The notes beneath the pieces were generated by a model. That model worked only from the letters and a program-made list of their open reading frames with translations. It was not told the DNA's origin and searched no databases. Shown here one piece after another: positions 7,563 through 16,930 of a stretch of 64,000 nucleotides of DNA (the stretch's first letter is position 1; the number at the start of each line of letters is the position of its first letter). Position numbers and translations under genes: made by a program. Origin of the DNA: Chitinophagaceae bacterium PMP191F (lineage in GTDB: Bacteria > Bacteroidota > Bacteroidia > Chitinophagales > Chitinophagaceae). The DNA is taken from assembly GCA_001302245.1 (NCBI GenBank), contig LGYU01000002.1, positions 62,001-126,000 of the forward strand, read 5' to 3'.

Positions 7563-10247
7563 CTACATTCCATAAAAATACCTGGTGCGGTTAATACGCA
7601 GATCACGCAAAACACCCGATTTTGGATTCAGGGTAATGTTGAATGTGCGAAACAAACCCACCGGGGTAACGTTGATGGACATCTGCCAGCAGTGCATTTC
7701 ACGGGAAATAAACATGGTGAGTGATTGCAGTGACCGGTTGGTAATATCGTAATACCCGTTCAAGCCTACTTTCCAGCGTGGCGTAAGGTTAAAGTCGCCA
7801 TTCCAGTTGTAGTTGGCATTGGTAGTAGTATAATATCCGCTGTAATCACTTCTGATGGTGCGGGAAAAGTTCAGTGAGAATGACATGCTCAACGACCACT
7901 CCACATTAAAGTCAGCAAACTCTGCCGGGTTGGAACGTACATAAGAAAGCTGCGCCAGTTGCTCTTCCGGTGTTAAAACAGGGTTGTTGTTCAACGCATC
8001 CCGTTCTTTTTTCGATTTCTCTGCATCTTTTGGCTTACTCTGGAACGATGTGGAGATGGCTACGTTTCCACTGGTAATAGCACCCAGTGAAAATTTACCT
8101 TTCTGCCATGCGTATTTATTAATGGAGAACCCAAGCGAATCTTTCTGGTAAGGGTCCAGTACAGCACCTGCTGTAATATTGATCTTATCAAACAATGTAC
8201 TGCGCAGGTAAATGCTCATTGGCGACAGTTTGAAAGAATCTGCCAGGAAGTTGTACGAACCGGTAATACCAAAACCGTCAATCAGCTTGATCTTTTTTTC
8301 ACCGGTACTGTCTTTTTTAGAACGCACTTTGGCTTCCAGGTTATTGTCAAGACCAAAGCTCATGCCTGCAAACCTGCCTTCGGAAAAGGCACCGTAAATA
8401 CTTCCGTTATAGTACGAATAGCGTTGAGTATATCCTTTGGTATTGATCTGCGTAGTGTTGTAAGAAGCCTTCGCCAGGTCGGGTTTGAACGAAAAGGAAG
8501 CTGTAGGACGTATTACGTGACGGATAGCCTTCATAAAACTTTTCTTTCCAAACCTGTCGAACTTACCATACAATGCAGTACTGAGACTAAGACTGAAAGA
8601 GATGTCACGCGCTGTATAGAAACCTTTCTGTGTAGAAGTATCTACTTTTTCTGTTACAGGGTTCCAGGTAAGGAATTGTTTGCGTGAGTACCATTTTTCC
8701 TGGTAACTGATACCGGGCGATACCTGCAGCGGTCCCAGTGGCGGCAATGCCAACTGGATGGGAATACTGTGCTGAATACCATACTGCATAGTGTCCAGCA
8801 GTTTGCTCAGTTTAAAATCTTTTTCATACACACTCACCTGGTTGGCCAGGTTGGTGTTTAAACCAATGCCCAGTTTCTCGTACCACTTGCCGGTACCTAC
8901 AGATTCTTTGGATTGGAAAGGATACAGTGTATTTACAGTAAATGCAACGGTAGGCAGGTTCAGGCTGATAACGCCATTCAGGTTATTCTGGTTGTGGTTG
9001 GCACTAGCGGTTAAATTGTATTTAGTGCCCCACGTTTTGGAATAAGCAATGGACGAGTTCAACTGGTTGCTGTAGTTGCGATAGGTATTATTGGTAACGT
9101 ATTGATTGTACTTGGTAGAACCGGCATTTACGTTGGCAGAAAAAGAAGTACCGGGCCTGGCGCGGCTGTCTACCGTGTGCGACCAGGTAACGTTAAAGGT
9201 TCTTGCTGTTGTAAAATCCTGCTTGGCATCACTGCTCAGGATGCGCGAGTTCTGCAGCGAAAAATTAAAGGTACCATTATACCGGTATCGCTTCCGGTAA
9301 GTGGGCGTTACAAACAATGCCCATCCGCCATAAGAATAAATATTCGATCGGAGTGTTACGTCAAAATAATCATTGATCACTTTATAATACCCCAATCCTT
9401 CAAGACCAAGACCAAACTGATCACTGGCGCTGAACTGCGGTGGCAGCAAACCCGAGTGTCTTCCCTGCGACAAGGGGAAGAAACCGAAAGGCAGGTAAAT
9501 AGGCACAGGCACATTTTCAAATTCAGGATGTATAGGTCCTGAAATGGCCAGTTTCTGATTTACCAGTTTCATTTTGCGGGTGCGGAATGCAAAGTGCGGT
9601 GTATCCAGGTTACACGTGGTGATCTGTCCGCGAAAGGCGAAAAAAACGCTGGGCGATGCCCGTTTTACCTTTTCTCCCTGCACATACATCTCTCCCTGCT
9701 GCGTAATGGCATCCCTGCTGATCCCTTTTTGTGTTTTGGTATTATATATAATAAGGTTCGATATGGTTTTGGTACCAGCCTGTTCCATTACCGGCTGACC
9801 AACCATATTACCGGCAGTATCCCTGCGGAAGGTAGCAGTTACCTGGTTGGTCTTCTGGTCCATCAGTATGCTGTCTGCCGTCAGGGTCATATCTTTATAC
9901 GACACTTTGCCTTTACTGTAAAGGATCATCCGCTGGTTGGGAATATCCAGCACCATAGAGTCGGAAGCCTCATAATCCACCTTATCGTCCAGCGAGTCTT
10001 TCGAAATCTGTACGTGCAATGTATCGGTAGTATGTATGGTGGTATCTTTTTTGCCGTCCACTACAGGAACGGTATCATTTTTCAATAACCGGGGGCGAAC
10101 AGTAGTGTCCCGATAAGCCGTTAAGAATTTGCCAAAAAAAGTTGAACGGGAATAATTGGCAGCAAGGTCTTGCGTTAATAGCAAAAGTGTACACAATAAA
10201 AACCACGCTGAACCCTGTTTTAAACTATTTTTGCGTTTCTTGATCAT
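7563..10247 (-). CDS. lptD: LPS-assembly protein LptD, Bacteroidota type
   Basis: 894 aa. It is the outer-membrane beta-barrel that inserts lipopolysaccharide (or lipooligosaccharide) into the outer leaflet. The N-terminus has a signal-like hydrophobic segment, then an OstA/LptA-type jelly-roll region (about residues 90-220: ASDSMVLDIPNQRMILYSKGKVSYKD, LTADSILMDQKTNQVTA), then the LptD signature region PVPIYLPFGFFPLSQGRHSGLLPP and a long barrel of alternating aromatic strands to a C-terminal aromatic (RYFYGM). Length and order match the LptD_2-type proteins of this phylum. It is transcribed away from an amidase, and an OstA-like gene lies 3 kb away, so the LPS export functions are clustered. 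Confidence 0.88.
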   Translation of the reverse strand: MIKKRKNSLKQGSAWFLLCTLLLLTQDLAANYSRSTFFGKFLTAYRDTTVRPRLLKNDTVPVVDGKKDTTIHTTDTLHVQISKDSLDDKVDYEASDSMVLDIPNQRMILYSKGKVSYKDMTLTADSILMDQKTNQVTATFRRDTAGNMVGQPVMEQAGTKTISNLIIYNTKTQKGISRDAITQQGEMYVQGEKVKRASPSVFFAFRGQITTCNLDTPHFAFRTRKMKLVNQKLAISGPIHPEFENVPVPIYLPFGFFPLSQGRHSGLLPPQFSASDQFGLGLEGLGYYKVINDYFDVTLRSNIYSYGGWALFVTPTYRKRYRYNGTFNFSLQNSRILSSDAKQDFTTARTFNVTWSHTVDSRARPGTSFSANVNAGSTKYNQYVTNNTYRNYSNQLNSSIAYSKTWGTKYNLTASANHNQNNLNGVISLNLPTVAFTVNTLYPFQSKESVGTGKWYEKLGIGLNTNLANQVSVYEKDFKLSKLLDTMQYGIQHSIPIQLALPPLGPLQVSPGISYQEKWYSRKQFLTWNPVTEKVDTSTQKGFYTARDISFSLSLSTALYGKFDRFGKKSFMKAIRHVIRPTASFSFKPDLAKASYNTTQINTKGYTQRYSYYNGSIYGAFSEGRFAGMSFGLDNNLEAKVRSKKDSTGEKKIKLIDGFGITGSYNFLADSFKLSPMSIYLRSTLFDKINITAGAVLDPYQKDSLGFSINKYAWQKGKFSLGAITSGNVAISTSFQSKPKDAEKSKKERDALNNNPVLTPEEQLAQLSYVRSNPAEFADFNVEWSLSMSFSLNFSRTIRSDYSGYYTTTNANYNWNGDFNLTPRWKVGLNGYYDITNRSLQSLTMFISREMHCWQMSINVTPVGLFRTFNITLNPKSGVLRDLRINRTRYFYGM

Positions 10248-10260
10248 ATGCAGTAAGGGG

Positions 10261-10268
10261 CAAAAATA
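10261..10268 (-). promoter_or_regulatory. Candidate -7 box for lptD
   Basis: Read leftward, TATTTTTG fits the Bacteroidota TAnnTTTG box exactly and is followed by CCCC, 13 bp before the lptD ATG. No clear -33 TTG was found at the usual distance. Confidence 0.35.
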
Positions 10269-10331
10269 GCTATTAATGCATTAAGAATATGTGAAGAAAG
10301 CAGGCAGGAAAATAAATTACTGAAACGTGCT

Positions 10332-11318
10332 ATGACTAAACGATTTTTAACAGGAATATTCTTTGGTGTTTCGGTTATTGTATTACTGGCATTCGGTGTT
10401 AAGAATACAGGTATGCCGCCGCAAAAACCGGTATTGGGCACCATCATCATCGATCCCGGACACGGCGGTGCAGATCCCGGTGCCTCAGGCCAGATCTCTA
10501 CCGAAGCTGATGTAGCGCTTGCTATTTCGCTGAAGCTGGGCAAAGCCATTGAAAAAGAATTTCCGCAGATAAAACTGGTATATACCCGCACTACCGACGT
10601 ATTGCCGGGTGGTGGTACTGATGTAAAAGCTGCCCTGCGCTACCGTGCGCAACTGGCCAACCAGTCAAAGGGCGATCTGTACATCAGCATACACTGTAAT
10701 GCAGCCGGTGTAAAAGCCGGTGGCTGGAATGCCCGCCGCATTGTGAGTTATCATACAAAAACAGTATATGTAGGCAAAGGCGCCAAAAGGAAGAAAAAAA
10801 CTGTTAAAGAACCGGTGTACGAAACCTACTATGTAAAAAATACCCGGCGTGGTACTGAAACTTATATATGGGCCGCAGACCGTGTTGGTCTTAAAGGCGA
10901 ATCCATTAACCAGACACAGGAAGAGGGTGGAGAATCCATTGAGGACAGCAGCAACGTACTGGACCTGAATTCGCCCGAAGCCCGGATACGCGCCCAGTTA
11001 TATGAGAAAAAATATTTCTCCAAAAGTCTTCAACTGGCCACTTTTATTGAAGATGAATTTGCCACCGAAGGTCGCAATAGCGCCGGCGTTAAACAACGCA
11101 ATGAAAAAGGTATATGGGTGTTGCAGGCTACCGGCATGCCCAGTGTGCTGGTTGAAACCGGCTTCATCACCAATACTGAAGAAGAACAATACCTGAACAG
11201 TGAAGAAGGTCAGGATGCTATTGTTCGCAACATACTGGACGGGCTTAAGAAATACAAAGCCTTGCTGGAAGAATCCAAAAACGGCAGCACTGCTGAACCG
11301 GCTAAAAAAGCTTTTTAG
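10332..11318 (+). CDS. N-acetylmuramoyl-L-alanine amidase (Amidase_3), copy 1
   Basis: 328 aa. It cleaves the amide bond between N-acetylmuramic acid and L-Ala in peptidoglycan, usually for daughter-cell separation. An N-terminal membrane or signal segment (residues 5-23) exports it. Zinc ligands are His44 (DPGHGG), Glu58 (STEAD) and His121 (SIHCNA); the catalytic Glu is in LVETGFITN near the C-terminus. A Lys-rich insert (about residues 140-165) precedes the conserved GTETYIWAADR, as in the paralogue next door. It is divergent from lptD (84 bp) and followed after about 115 bp by the second amidase. Confidence 0.92.
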   Translation: MTKRFLTGIFFGVSVIVLLAFGVKNTGMPPQKPVLGTIIIDPGHGGADPGASGQISTEADVALAISLKLGKAIEKEFPQIKLVYTRTTDVLPGGGTDVKAALRYRAQLANQSKGDLYISIHCNAAGVKAGGWNARRIVSYHTKTVYVGKGAKRKKKTVKEPVYETYYVKNTRRGTETYIWAADRVGLKGESINQTQEEGGESIEDSSNVLDLNSPEARIRAQLYEKKYFSKSLQLATFIEDEFATEGRNSAGVKQRNEKGIWVLQATGMPSVLVETGFITNTEEEQYLNSEEGQDAIVRNILDGLKKYKALLEESKNGSTAEPAKKAF

Positions 11319-11433
11319 TATTTTAACCGCATCATTAAACAAATTACCACCACTCTACCTGCTACCACTGACCTGTAAAAGAATTCACCATATTACATTA
11401 TAAACCTATTTGCTGATAAAACACCCGGTCATT

Positions 11434-12378
11434 ATGGTATTAAGATCCTGTAGTAAACTTCCCGGTATCCTTTTTTGTGCTATCATCTGTTTCTTTATTT
11501 CCGCAACAGCCACCGCGCAGGGAAAAAATACCGTCAGAACCATTATACTGGATGCAGGACACGGAGGTATTAAAACCGGTACAAAAGGCACTTTTTCACT
11601 GGAAAAAAATGTATGCCTCGGCATTACACTGAAGCTGGGTAAAATGCTGCAAAAAGAAATGCCCGATGTAAAGTTGGTTTATATCCGCACTACCGATGTG
11701 CATGTTGACAACCGCGCCCGGGCCGAACTGGCCAATGCCAGCAAGGGCGATCTGTATGTGGCTATCCACGCCAATGCCATGCCTAAACTGGAACAGAAAA
11801 AATTTGCCGGCTACAAAACGGAAGTATATTATACCGGCACCGGTAAAAACAAAAAGAAACACACCCGCAAGGTTAAACAATACAAAATCCATTATATAAA
11901 CAATGTTACTGCAAAAGGTACCGAAACCTATATATGGGCTGCCGACCGCACCGAAGCAAAAGGTGATTTTGTAGAAGAACGGCTTTCAGAAGATACAGAT
12001 TCCACCGACTATAAACCCGATATCAACGATCCAACCTTTAAGGCCAAATCATTATTGTGGACCAAACGTTATTTTGATAAAAGCCTGTTGCTGGCATCAA
12101 TTGTAGAAGAGGAATTGAAAAAAGGAGGCCGCCTGAGCAGAGGTGTAAAACAACGCAATGAAGAAGGCATCTGGATCTTACAGGCCACAGCCATGCCCAG
12201 CATACTGGTAGAAAGTGGTTTTCTGTCCAACCCCCAGGAAGAAAAATATCTTAACAGCCAGAACGGGCAGACAGAAGTGGCCAGGGCAGTTTTTAATGCT
12301 ATCAAACGGTACCGCACAGCCACCGAGCCACGGTCTGCAGCCGTTTCGCACCCCACTAACCCGCACAAGACAAAATGA
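11434..12378 (+). CDS. N-acetylmuramoyl-L-alanine amidase (Amidase_3), copy 2
   Basis: 314 aa from the ATG at 11434 (a TTG 8 codons earlier is in frame but less likely). A signal peptide ends near ATATAQ. Zinc ligands His43 (DAGHGG), Glu57 (SLEKN) and His112 (AIHANA) and the catalytic Glu in LVESGFLSN are all present. It shares with copy 1 the segments KLVYxRTTDV, KGDLY, GTETYIWAADR and RGVKQRNEEGIWILQATAMPS, so the two are tandem paralogues. The C-terminus is a short Pro/Thr/Lys tail instead of the Lys/Glu helix of copy 1, and it lacks the glycine-rich loop after TTDV. Both copies look functional. Confidence 0.92.
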   Translation: MVLRSCSKLPGILFCAIICFFISATATAQGKNTVRTIILDAGHGGIKTGTKGTFSLEKNVCLGITLKLGKMLQKEMPDVKLVYIRTTDVHVDNRARAELANASKGDLYVAIHANAMPKLEQKKFAGYKTEVYYTGTGKNKKKHTRKVKQYKIHYINNVTAKGTETYIWAADRTEAKGDFVEERLSEDTDSTDYKPDINDPTFKAKSLLWTKRYFDKSLLLASIVEEELKKGGRLSRGVKQRNEEGIWILQATAMPSILVESGFLSNPQEEKYLNSQNGQTEVARAVFNAIKRYRTATEPRSAAVSHPTNPHKTK

Positions 12379-12488
12379 TCTGAGTCGTTTCCGGTTTAGG
12401 GCATATATGTATGCAATCTGCATACCAGCAGAATTTTATCTTCTTTGCTGCTGAGGCCATATATTAATATCTGTTGGCCTAATTTTCA

Positions 12489-12496
12489 TACTTTTG
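12489..12496 (+). promoter_or_regulatory. Candidate -7 box for the MCE/OstA operon
   Basis: TACTTTTG matches TAnnTTTG exactly, 80 bp before the MCE start codon. No good -33 element at the expected distance. A 13-bp inverted repeat begins 2 bp downstream. Confidence 0.4.
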
Positions 12497-12497
12497 T

Positions 12498-12550
12498 TAA
12501 TAATCTGCCTTTCTGATAAACGGGTTCAGGCAGATTATTATAGAAGGGAG
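12498..12550. repeat. 13-bp perfect inverted repeat in the MCE leader
   Basis: TAATAATCTGCCT (12498-12510) and AGGCAGATTATTA (12538-12550) are exact reverse complements with a 27-nt loop. There is no U-tract after it, so it may be an operator or leader hairpin, or the terminator stem of the upstream amidase. Confidence 0.55.
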
Positions 12551-12576
12551 ATACAGCCCTTACAAAACTCTGAGGC

Positions 12577-13569
12577 ATGAAAATTTCTAATGAAACCAAG
12601 GTAGGAGCATTAACAGCCGTAGCCATTACCGTTCTTATATTAGGATTTAATTATCTGAAAGGAAAAAATCTCAATGCCCGCAGCAGCACCATTTATGCTG
12701 TATTCCCCTCGGTAGAGGGTTTGGTTTCTTCCAATCCTGTTACCATTAATGGTCTGCAGGTAGGAAAAGTAGCCGAACTGGCCGAAAAGGATAAAAACCT
12801 TTCCGGTATTATTGTATCCATCACACTCAGCAAGAATATCAATATTCCCAATAATTCTGTAGCTTCTATCAGCAGCGACCTGTTGGGTAATTCTTCTGTA
12901 AAGATAGCAATGGGTGCCAACCCTACTGCCTTTATCAAAGACGGAGATACTATACAAACCAATAAGGCTCCGGGACTGGTTGATCGCCTGCAAAGCAGCC
13001 TCGACCCTACCCTCAACAGTTTAAATAAAACGCTGGCATCACTGGACGAGCTGATCCAGAAAGTGAGCGGTATTTTTGATCCAACGGCCAAGAATAACCT
13101 TCAGACACTGATTGCCAACCTGTCTGCATCCAGTAAATCACTGGAACAACTGCTCAATACGCAAAGCGGCATGTTGTCCAAGTCACTCACCAATGTAGAG
13201 TCATTTACAGGCAACCTGGCAAAAAACAACGAAAAGATCACTGCTACACTGGATAACCTGCAAAAAACTTCCAGCAACCTGGCCAGTGCCAAAATTCCGG
13301 AAGCCATTGAATCATTACAACAGACCATGCACCAACTGCAGGGTGCTATTAACAAAATGAATAGCAAAGATGGTTCACTGGGTCTGCTGTTAAATGATCG
13401 CCAATTATACGACCAGCTTAACAATACCGCACGCAGCCTTACTATCTTGCTCGACGATCTGCGGGTACATCCCAAACGCTATGTAAATATTTCTGTGTTT
13501 GGCAAAAAAGACAAAAGCGGTCCGTTGATGACCCCGCTGACTGACTCCACGCCAATCCAGAGAAAGTAA
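12577..13569 (+). CDS. MCE (MlaD-like) lipid-transport protein
   Basis: 330 aa. A single N-terminal membrane anchor (VGALTAVAITVLILGFNYLKG) is followed by one MCE domain (about residues 35-115: YAVFPSVEGLVSSNPVTINGLQVGKV, SDLLGNSSVKIAMG), then a long helical/coiled-coil region rich in Asn, Leu and Ser (about 130-290). MCE proteins form hexameric rings that shuttle phospholipids between inner and outer membranes. No MlaE/MlaF genes are in the window; in many Bacteroidota they are elsewhere. The stop is 4 bp before the OstA-like start, so the two are an operon. Confidence 0.88.
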   Translation: MKISNETKVGALTAVAITVLILGFNYLKGKNLNARSSTIYAVFPSVEGLVSSNPVTINGLQVGKVAELAEKDKNLSGIIVSITLSKNINIPNNSVASISSDLLGNSSVKIAMGANPTAFIKDGDTIQTNKAPGLVDRLQSSLDPTLNSLNKTLASLDELIQKVSGIFDPTAKNNLQTLIANLSASSKSLEQLLNTQSGMLSKSLTNVESFTGNLAKNNEKITATLDNLQKTSSNLASAKIPEAIESLQQTMHQLQGAINKMNSKDGSLGLLLNDRQLYDQLNNTARSLTILLDDLRVHPKRYVNISVFGKKDKSGPLMTPLTDSTPIQRK

Positions 13570-13573
13570 AACG

Positions 13574-15301
13574 ATGAAACAACTGGTATTCTTACTGTTG
13601 CTGACAGCTGGTTTATTCTGCAATGCATTTGCACAGAACACTCCAATGCAGGCTACAGATTCCCTGAAAGAGATACAGCACAGCTCAGACAGGTTTCGCA
13701 GTGAAATGAAAGATTCTGTTACCAGGCTCACTATCCTCATCGGGCATGTGGTGCTTATACAGGATAACACCATTTTCTATTGCGATAGCGCTATCATGAA
13801 TTCCAATACGCATGTTATTGAGGCGTTCGGTAATATTCATATCAATGATCACGACAGCGTACACACCTATTCACAATACCTCATCTATCATACCGATACC
13901 CGTATTGCCAACCTGCGTAAACAGGTACGGCTTACCAATGGCAAAACCGTATTGTATACTGAAGAACTGCAATACAATGTGAACGATAAGATCGGCGAAT
14001 ACCATACAGGGGGCCGCATTGTAAACGAGCAATCTGTACTAACCAGCAAAGAAGGATTGTATTATACCGAACTGAAAGACGCCTATTTCTACGGCAACGT
14101 TTCACTTAAAGATCCCAAATACAGTCTCAAAACCGATTCACTGTTATACAATACCGGCACACAGGTGTCTACATTCATTGCCCTGACCAATATTAAAGAC
14201 AGTGCCAATCGCAATATCACCACCCGCGACGGATTTTATGATCTGAAAAACAGGACGGCATTCTTTGGACAGCGCCCCATTATCCAGGACGGCGCAGTAA
14301 CCATTATTGCCAATACGGTGGAAACAGACGATAGTACAGGTATCAACAAATTAAAAGGTAACGCCATTTATAAAGACACTGCACAGGGTGTTGCTGTAAT
14401 GGGTAACTATATTGAGGCCAATAAGAAAGAAGGTTCATTTTTTGCTACCCGGCATCCGCTGATGATCATTAAACAGGACCAGGATTCTTTGTACATTACC
14501 GCAGATACACTTATTTCAGGCAGACTGAGCAAACTGCGCACAGCAGTGTCTGCACCCGTACTGCAAAACGATTCCATCACCACCACCGCTGCTGTCAGTA
14601 AAGAGCCTAAAGACTCTCTGCAAGCTGTTGTTGGCGCCCCTCCGAAAACAACAGCAACTAACGATACACTGAAAAATACAGTGGTGATCAATACGGACTC
14701 CGTTAAAACCACGGCTTCCAACGACAGTACTGATCGCTATTTTATGGCGTATTCGCATGTACGCATTTTTTCAGATTCGTTACAGGCCATTTCCGATAGC
14801 TTATTCTATTCCGGTAAGGACTCTATTTTCAGACTGTTCAAAGAACCTATTTTATGGGCCAGCAATAGCCAGGTTACCGGCGATACCATTTACCTGTACA
14901 CCAAAAATAAAAAAGCAGACAGGCTCTCTGTTTTTGAAAATGGCATGGCTATTAATAAAAGCGACAGCATGGCCACCATGTTCAACCAGTTGAAAGGCAA
15001 CCGGCTGAACGGCTATTTTATTGATGGCTCTATTGATTACATGCGTGCAAAAGGATCGGCAGAAAGCATCTACTTCGTGAAAGATGAAAAGAATTACCTC
15101 GTTGGCATTAATAAAGCAGTGGCAGACATTATAGATCTCCGTTTCAAAAACAAGGAACTGGATCAGGTGGTATTTATCAGTGAACCCAAAGCTACCATGT
15201 ATCCTGTATCCAAACTGGCAGCAGAAGACCGCCGCCTCCGCAACTTTCACTGGCTGGATTCCAAACGTCCCAAAACCAAAGCAGAGCTGTTCGGGAATTG
15301 A
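13574..15301 (+). CDS. OstA/LptA-like periplasmic protein
   Basis: 575 aa. A clear signal peptide (MKQLVFLLLLTAGLFCNAFAQ) is followed by repeated short beta-strands typical of the OstA/LptA fold (CDSAIMNSNTHVIEAFGNIHIND, TDSLLYNTGTQVSTF, DGFYDLKNRTAFFG, ADTLISG). LptA-type proteins form the periplasmic bridge that carries LPS to LptD. It is far longer than E. coli LptA (about 185 aa), with several OstA units and a low-complexity Thr/Asn/Ser linker (about residues 335-385), as usual for the Bacteroidota OstA-like proteins. It is translationally close to the MCE gene (4 bp). Confidence 0.85.
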   Translation: MKQLVFLLLLTAGLFCNAFAQNTPMQATDSLKEIQHSSDRFRSEMKDSVTRLTILIGHVVLIQDNTIFYCDSAIMNSNTHVIEAFGNIHINDHDSVHTYSQYLIYHTDTRIANLRKQVRLTNGKTVLYTEELQYNVNDKIGEYHTGGRIVNEQSVLTSKEGLYYTELKDAYFYGNVSLKDPKYSLKTDSLLYNTGTQVSTFIALTNIKDSANRNITTRDGFYDLKNRTAFFGQRPIIQDGAVTIIANTVETDDSTGINKLKGNAIYKDTAQGVAVMGNYIEANKKEGSFFATRHPLMIIKQDQDSLYITADTLISGRLSKLRTAVSAPVLQNDSITTTAAVSKEPKDSLQAVVGAPPKTTATNDTLKNTVVINTDSVKTTASNDSTDRYFMAYSHVRIFSDSLQAISDSLFYSGKDSIFRLFKEPILWASNSQVTGDTIYLYTKNKKADRLSVFENGMAINKSDSMATMFNQLKGNRLNGYFIDGSIDYMRAKGSAESIYFVKDEKNYLVGINKAVADIIDLRFKNKELDQVVFISEPKATMYPVSKLAAEDRRLRNFHWLDSKRPKTKAELFGN

Positions 15302-16107
15302 TGAAGTCTGGGAGATACCCTGATTGTTTGACGACCCGATATTTTGATTGTTGTTGACCGCCGGCTTTGCACTACAAGCAGGTACAGCAGCAACTACCCA
15401 CAACTCACCCTTCACCACTGATGATTCACGCTTAGATTGAACAATATACAATTACACCTTAGCGTGCAAAAAACTACGAGCCATCAGCTTTGAGCCGCGG
15501 GCAAGTACAAAGCAATCCCGGCCAAACCATCCAACCATCAGTCAACCCGGCGTTTTCAAATTTCCCTGCCGTTTATGCCGTATTTGCCGCTTCTGCCGGA
15601 ATATGGCCTGATGTTTTGTGCCTTGAATCCTTTTGCCTTGTACCTTCTTCCCCACCTTCCTGCATCTTTCCTGCGGTTTAAAGCGTACAAACTAAGGGTT
15701 TCAATGTTTGGGCTGTAAAAAAAAGGGTAGAGAAGACCGGGAGAAATATTGAGCAAGGTGGCTTTCAGCCATAGCATAAGGCTTCGCAATTACAGGCCGG
15801 GAAGAGCAAAAAAACAACGAGCCATGAGCTTTGAGCCGCGAGCAAAACAGGTATTAACAATTAGCTGTTAGCGGTAAGCTTGCATTTCAACTTATCAAAC
15901 TCCTTACATCTCCGCAACTTTGCGAGCCTTATTCTTCCGGCCTTTCTGACTTCCGGCCTTTCAGACTTTTTTCAACAATCAAACAATCTAATCATTCAGC
16001 CATCCTGCAACCCATTTTCAAATTCCACCATCCTTTCAGACAACTTTAACACCCTGGTTTCAATAGGCCCGGCATGGTATTCGTTTTTACAGGTAAAGCG
16101 GTTAACT
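15302..16107. repeat. Long intergenic stretch built of dispersed repeat words
   Basis: No convincing gene in about 800 bp. It holds CAGCTTTGAGCCGCGGGCAAG (15485-15505) and a near copy (15826-15846), both preceded by ACGAGCCAT(C/G); ATGATTCACG (15421-15430); a C/T-rich stretch around 15620-15670; a directly repeated 16-mer CTTCCGGCCTTTCTGA / CTTCCGGCCTTTCAGA (15934-15949 and 15950-15965); and CAATCAAACAATCTAATCATT-like text (about 15976-15996). The frame of the next gene is open back to 15880, but that part reads as translated repeat. Confidence 0.5.
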
Positions 16108-16566
16108 ATGAACAGGACATTGGGGATTCTTTTCATTATCATAGCGCTTGCCACTTTTAACAAAGTACATGCGCAGGATTACCGGCTGGGATTGGGCATA
16201 CGACTTAGTAATGCCTCTCCTACGCTCAGCAACTCATTCACAGCAAAATATTTTGTAACAGACCGCAGCGCCGTGGAAGGGCTGGTATCATTCGGTACCC
16301 GGTTTGGTGTAGGTGGTTTAATTGAATTGTACAAACCATTTGCCAGTGCACCCGGCCTGTCGTGGTTTTATGGTTGCGGAGCCTACGTAGGTTTCCAGGA
16401 TCATGATACTTACCTGGGGCCAACAGGCATCATCGGGCTTGATTACAAATTCAACAACATTCCGCTGAACCTGTCGGTTGACTGGAAACCGGAGCTGGAT
16501 ATTTTACCAGCCATCAACTTTATACCGGATGCTTTTGCGGTATCCGTACGATTCACGCTACGCTGA
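16108..16566 (+). CDS. Small outer-membrane beta-barrel-like protein
   Basis: 152 aa from the ATG at 16108, which begins a clean signal peptide (MNRTLGILFIIIALATFNKVHAQ). The open frame extends 76 codons upstream, but that part lacks a signal and is repeat DNA. The mature part alternates hydrophobic and polar residues (YRLGLGIRLSN, RSAVEGLVSFGTRFGVGGLIELYKPF, WFYGCGAYVGF, GIIGLDYKFNNIPLNLSVDWKPEL) and ends in an aromatic/basic strand (FAVSVRFTLR), as in 8-strand outer-membrane barrels. No specific family or ligand recognised. A strong terminator follows. Confidence 0.7.
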   Translation: MNRTLGILFIIIALATFNKVHAQDYRLGLGIRLSNASPTLSNSFTAKYFVTDRSAVEGLVSFGTRFGVGGLIELYKPFASAPGLSWFYGCGAYVGFQDHDTYLGPTGIIGLDYKFNNIPLNLSVDWKPELDILPAINFIPDAFAVSVRFTLR

Positions 16567-16930
16567 TTTCATTTATATACACATAGCATTACCTGCAATA
16601 TTCTGCTGACTGCAGTTTCAGTGCCGGTACATTACGGATTATATACCGGGCAGTGTGCTGCCCGTTTTTTTTGCTATACTTTCCCCGTTTATCAGGTTTT
16701 ATCCCTGTAATTATAGTAAACCAGTAGCCTTTCCGTTTCTCACTTATTATCATTTTTTTTATCCTTCAACAGATTATTTTACAAGGAACAAAGCTGGCTA
16801 AAACCTGCAAAAGATAACAGAATAGGCTTATAAACCCGCGCCATTCCTGCGTTTTTCATCTTTTTTTTTCAGCTTACTGCGTTTTTATGCAGGATTTTCC
16901 TTTATTTTGGATACAACCCAAAGCTAACGT
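16567..16930. other. Intergenic region with terminator and short direct repeats
   Basis: 364 bp without a gene. The first part holds a rho-independent terminator (separate entry). The second part is A/T-rich and contains CTGCGTTTTT twice (16848-16857 and 16877-16886, 29 bp apart) just before the DeoR gene. These could be binding sites for autoregulation, but nothing here proves it. Confidence 0.4.
16647..16672 (+). terminator. Rho-independent terminator
   Basis: CGGGCAG, TGTG loop, CTGCCCG, then eight T. A perfect 7-bp GC-rich stem, 80 bp after the outer-membrane protein stop. Confidence 0.85.

Noticed and set aside
15880-16107. N-terminal 76 codons of the open frame before the outer-membrane protein
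   Set aside because: The extension is repeat DNA without a signal peptide, while the ATG at 16108 starts a clean one.
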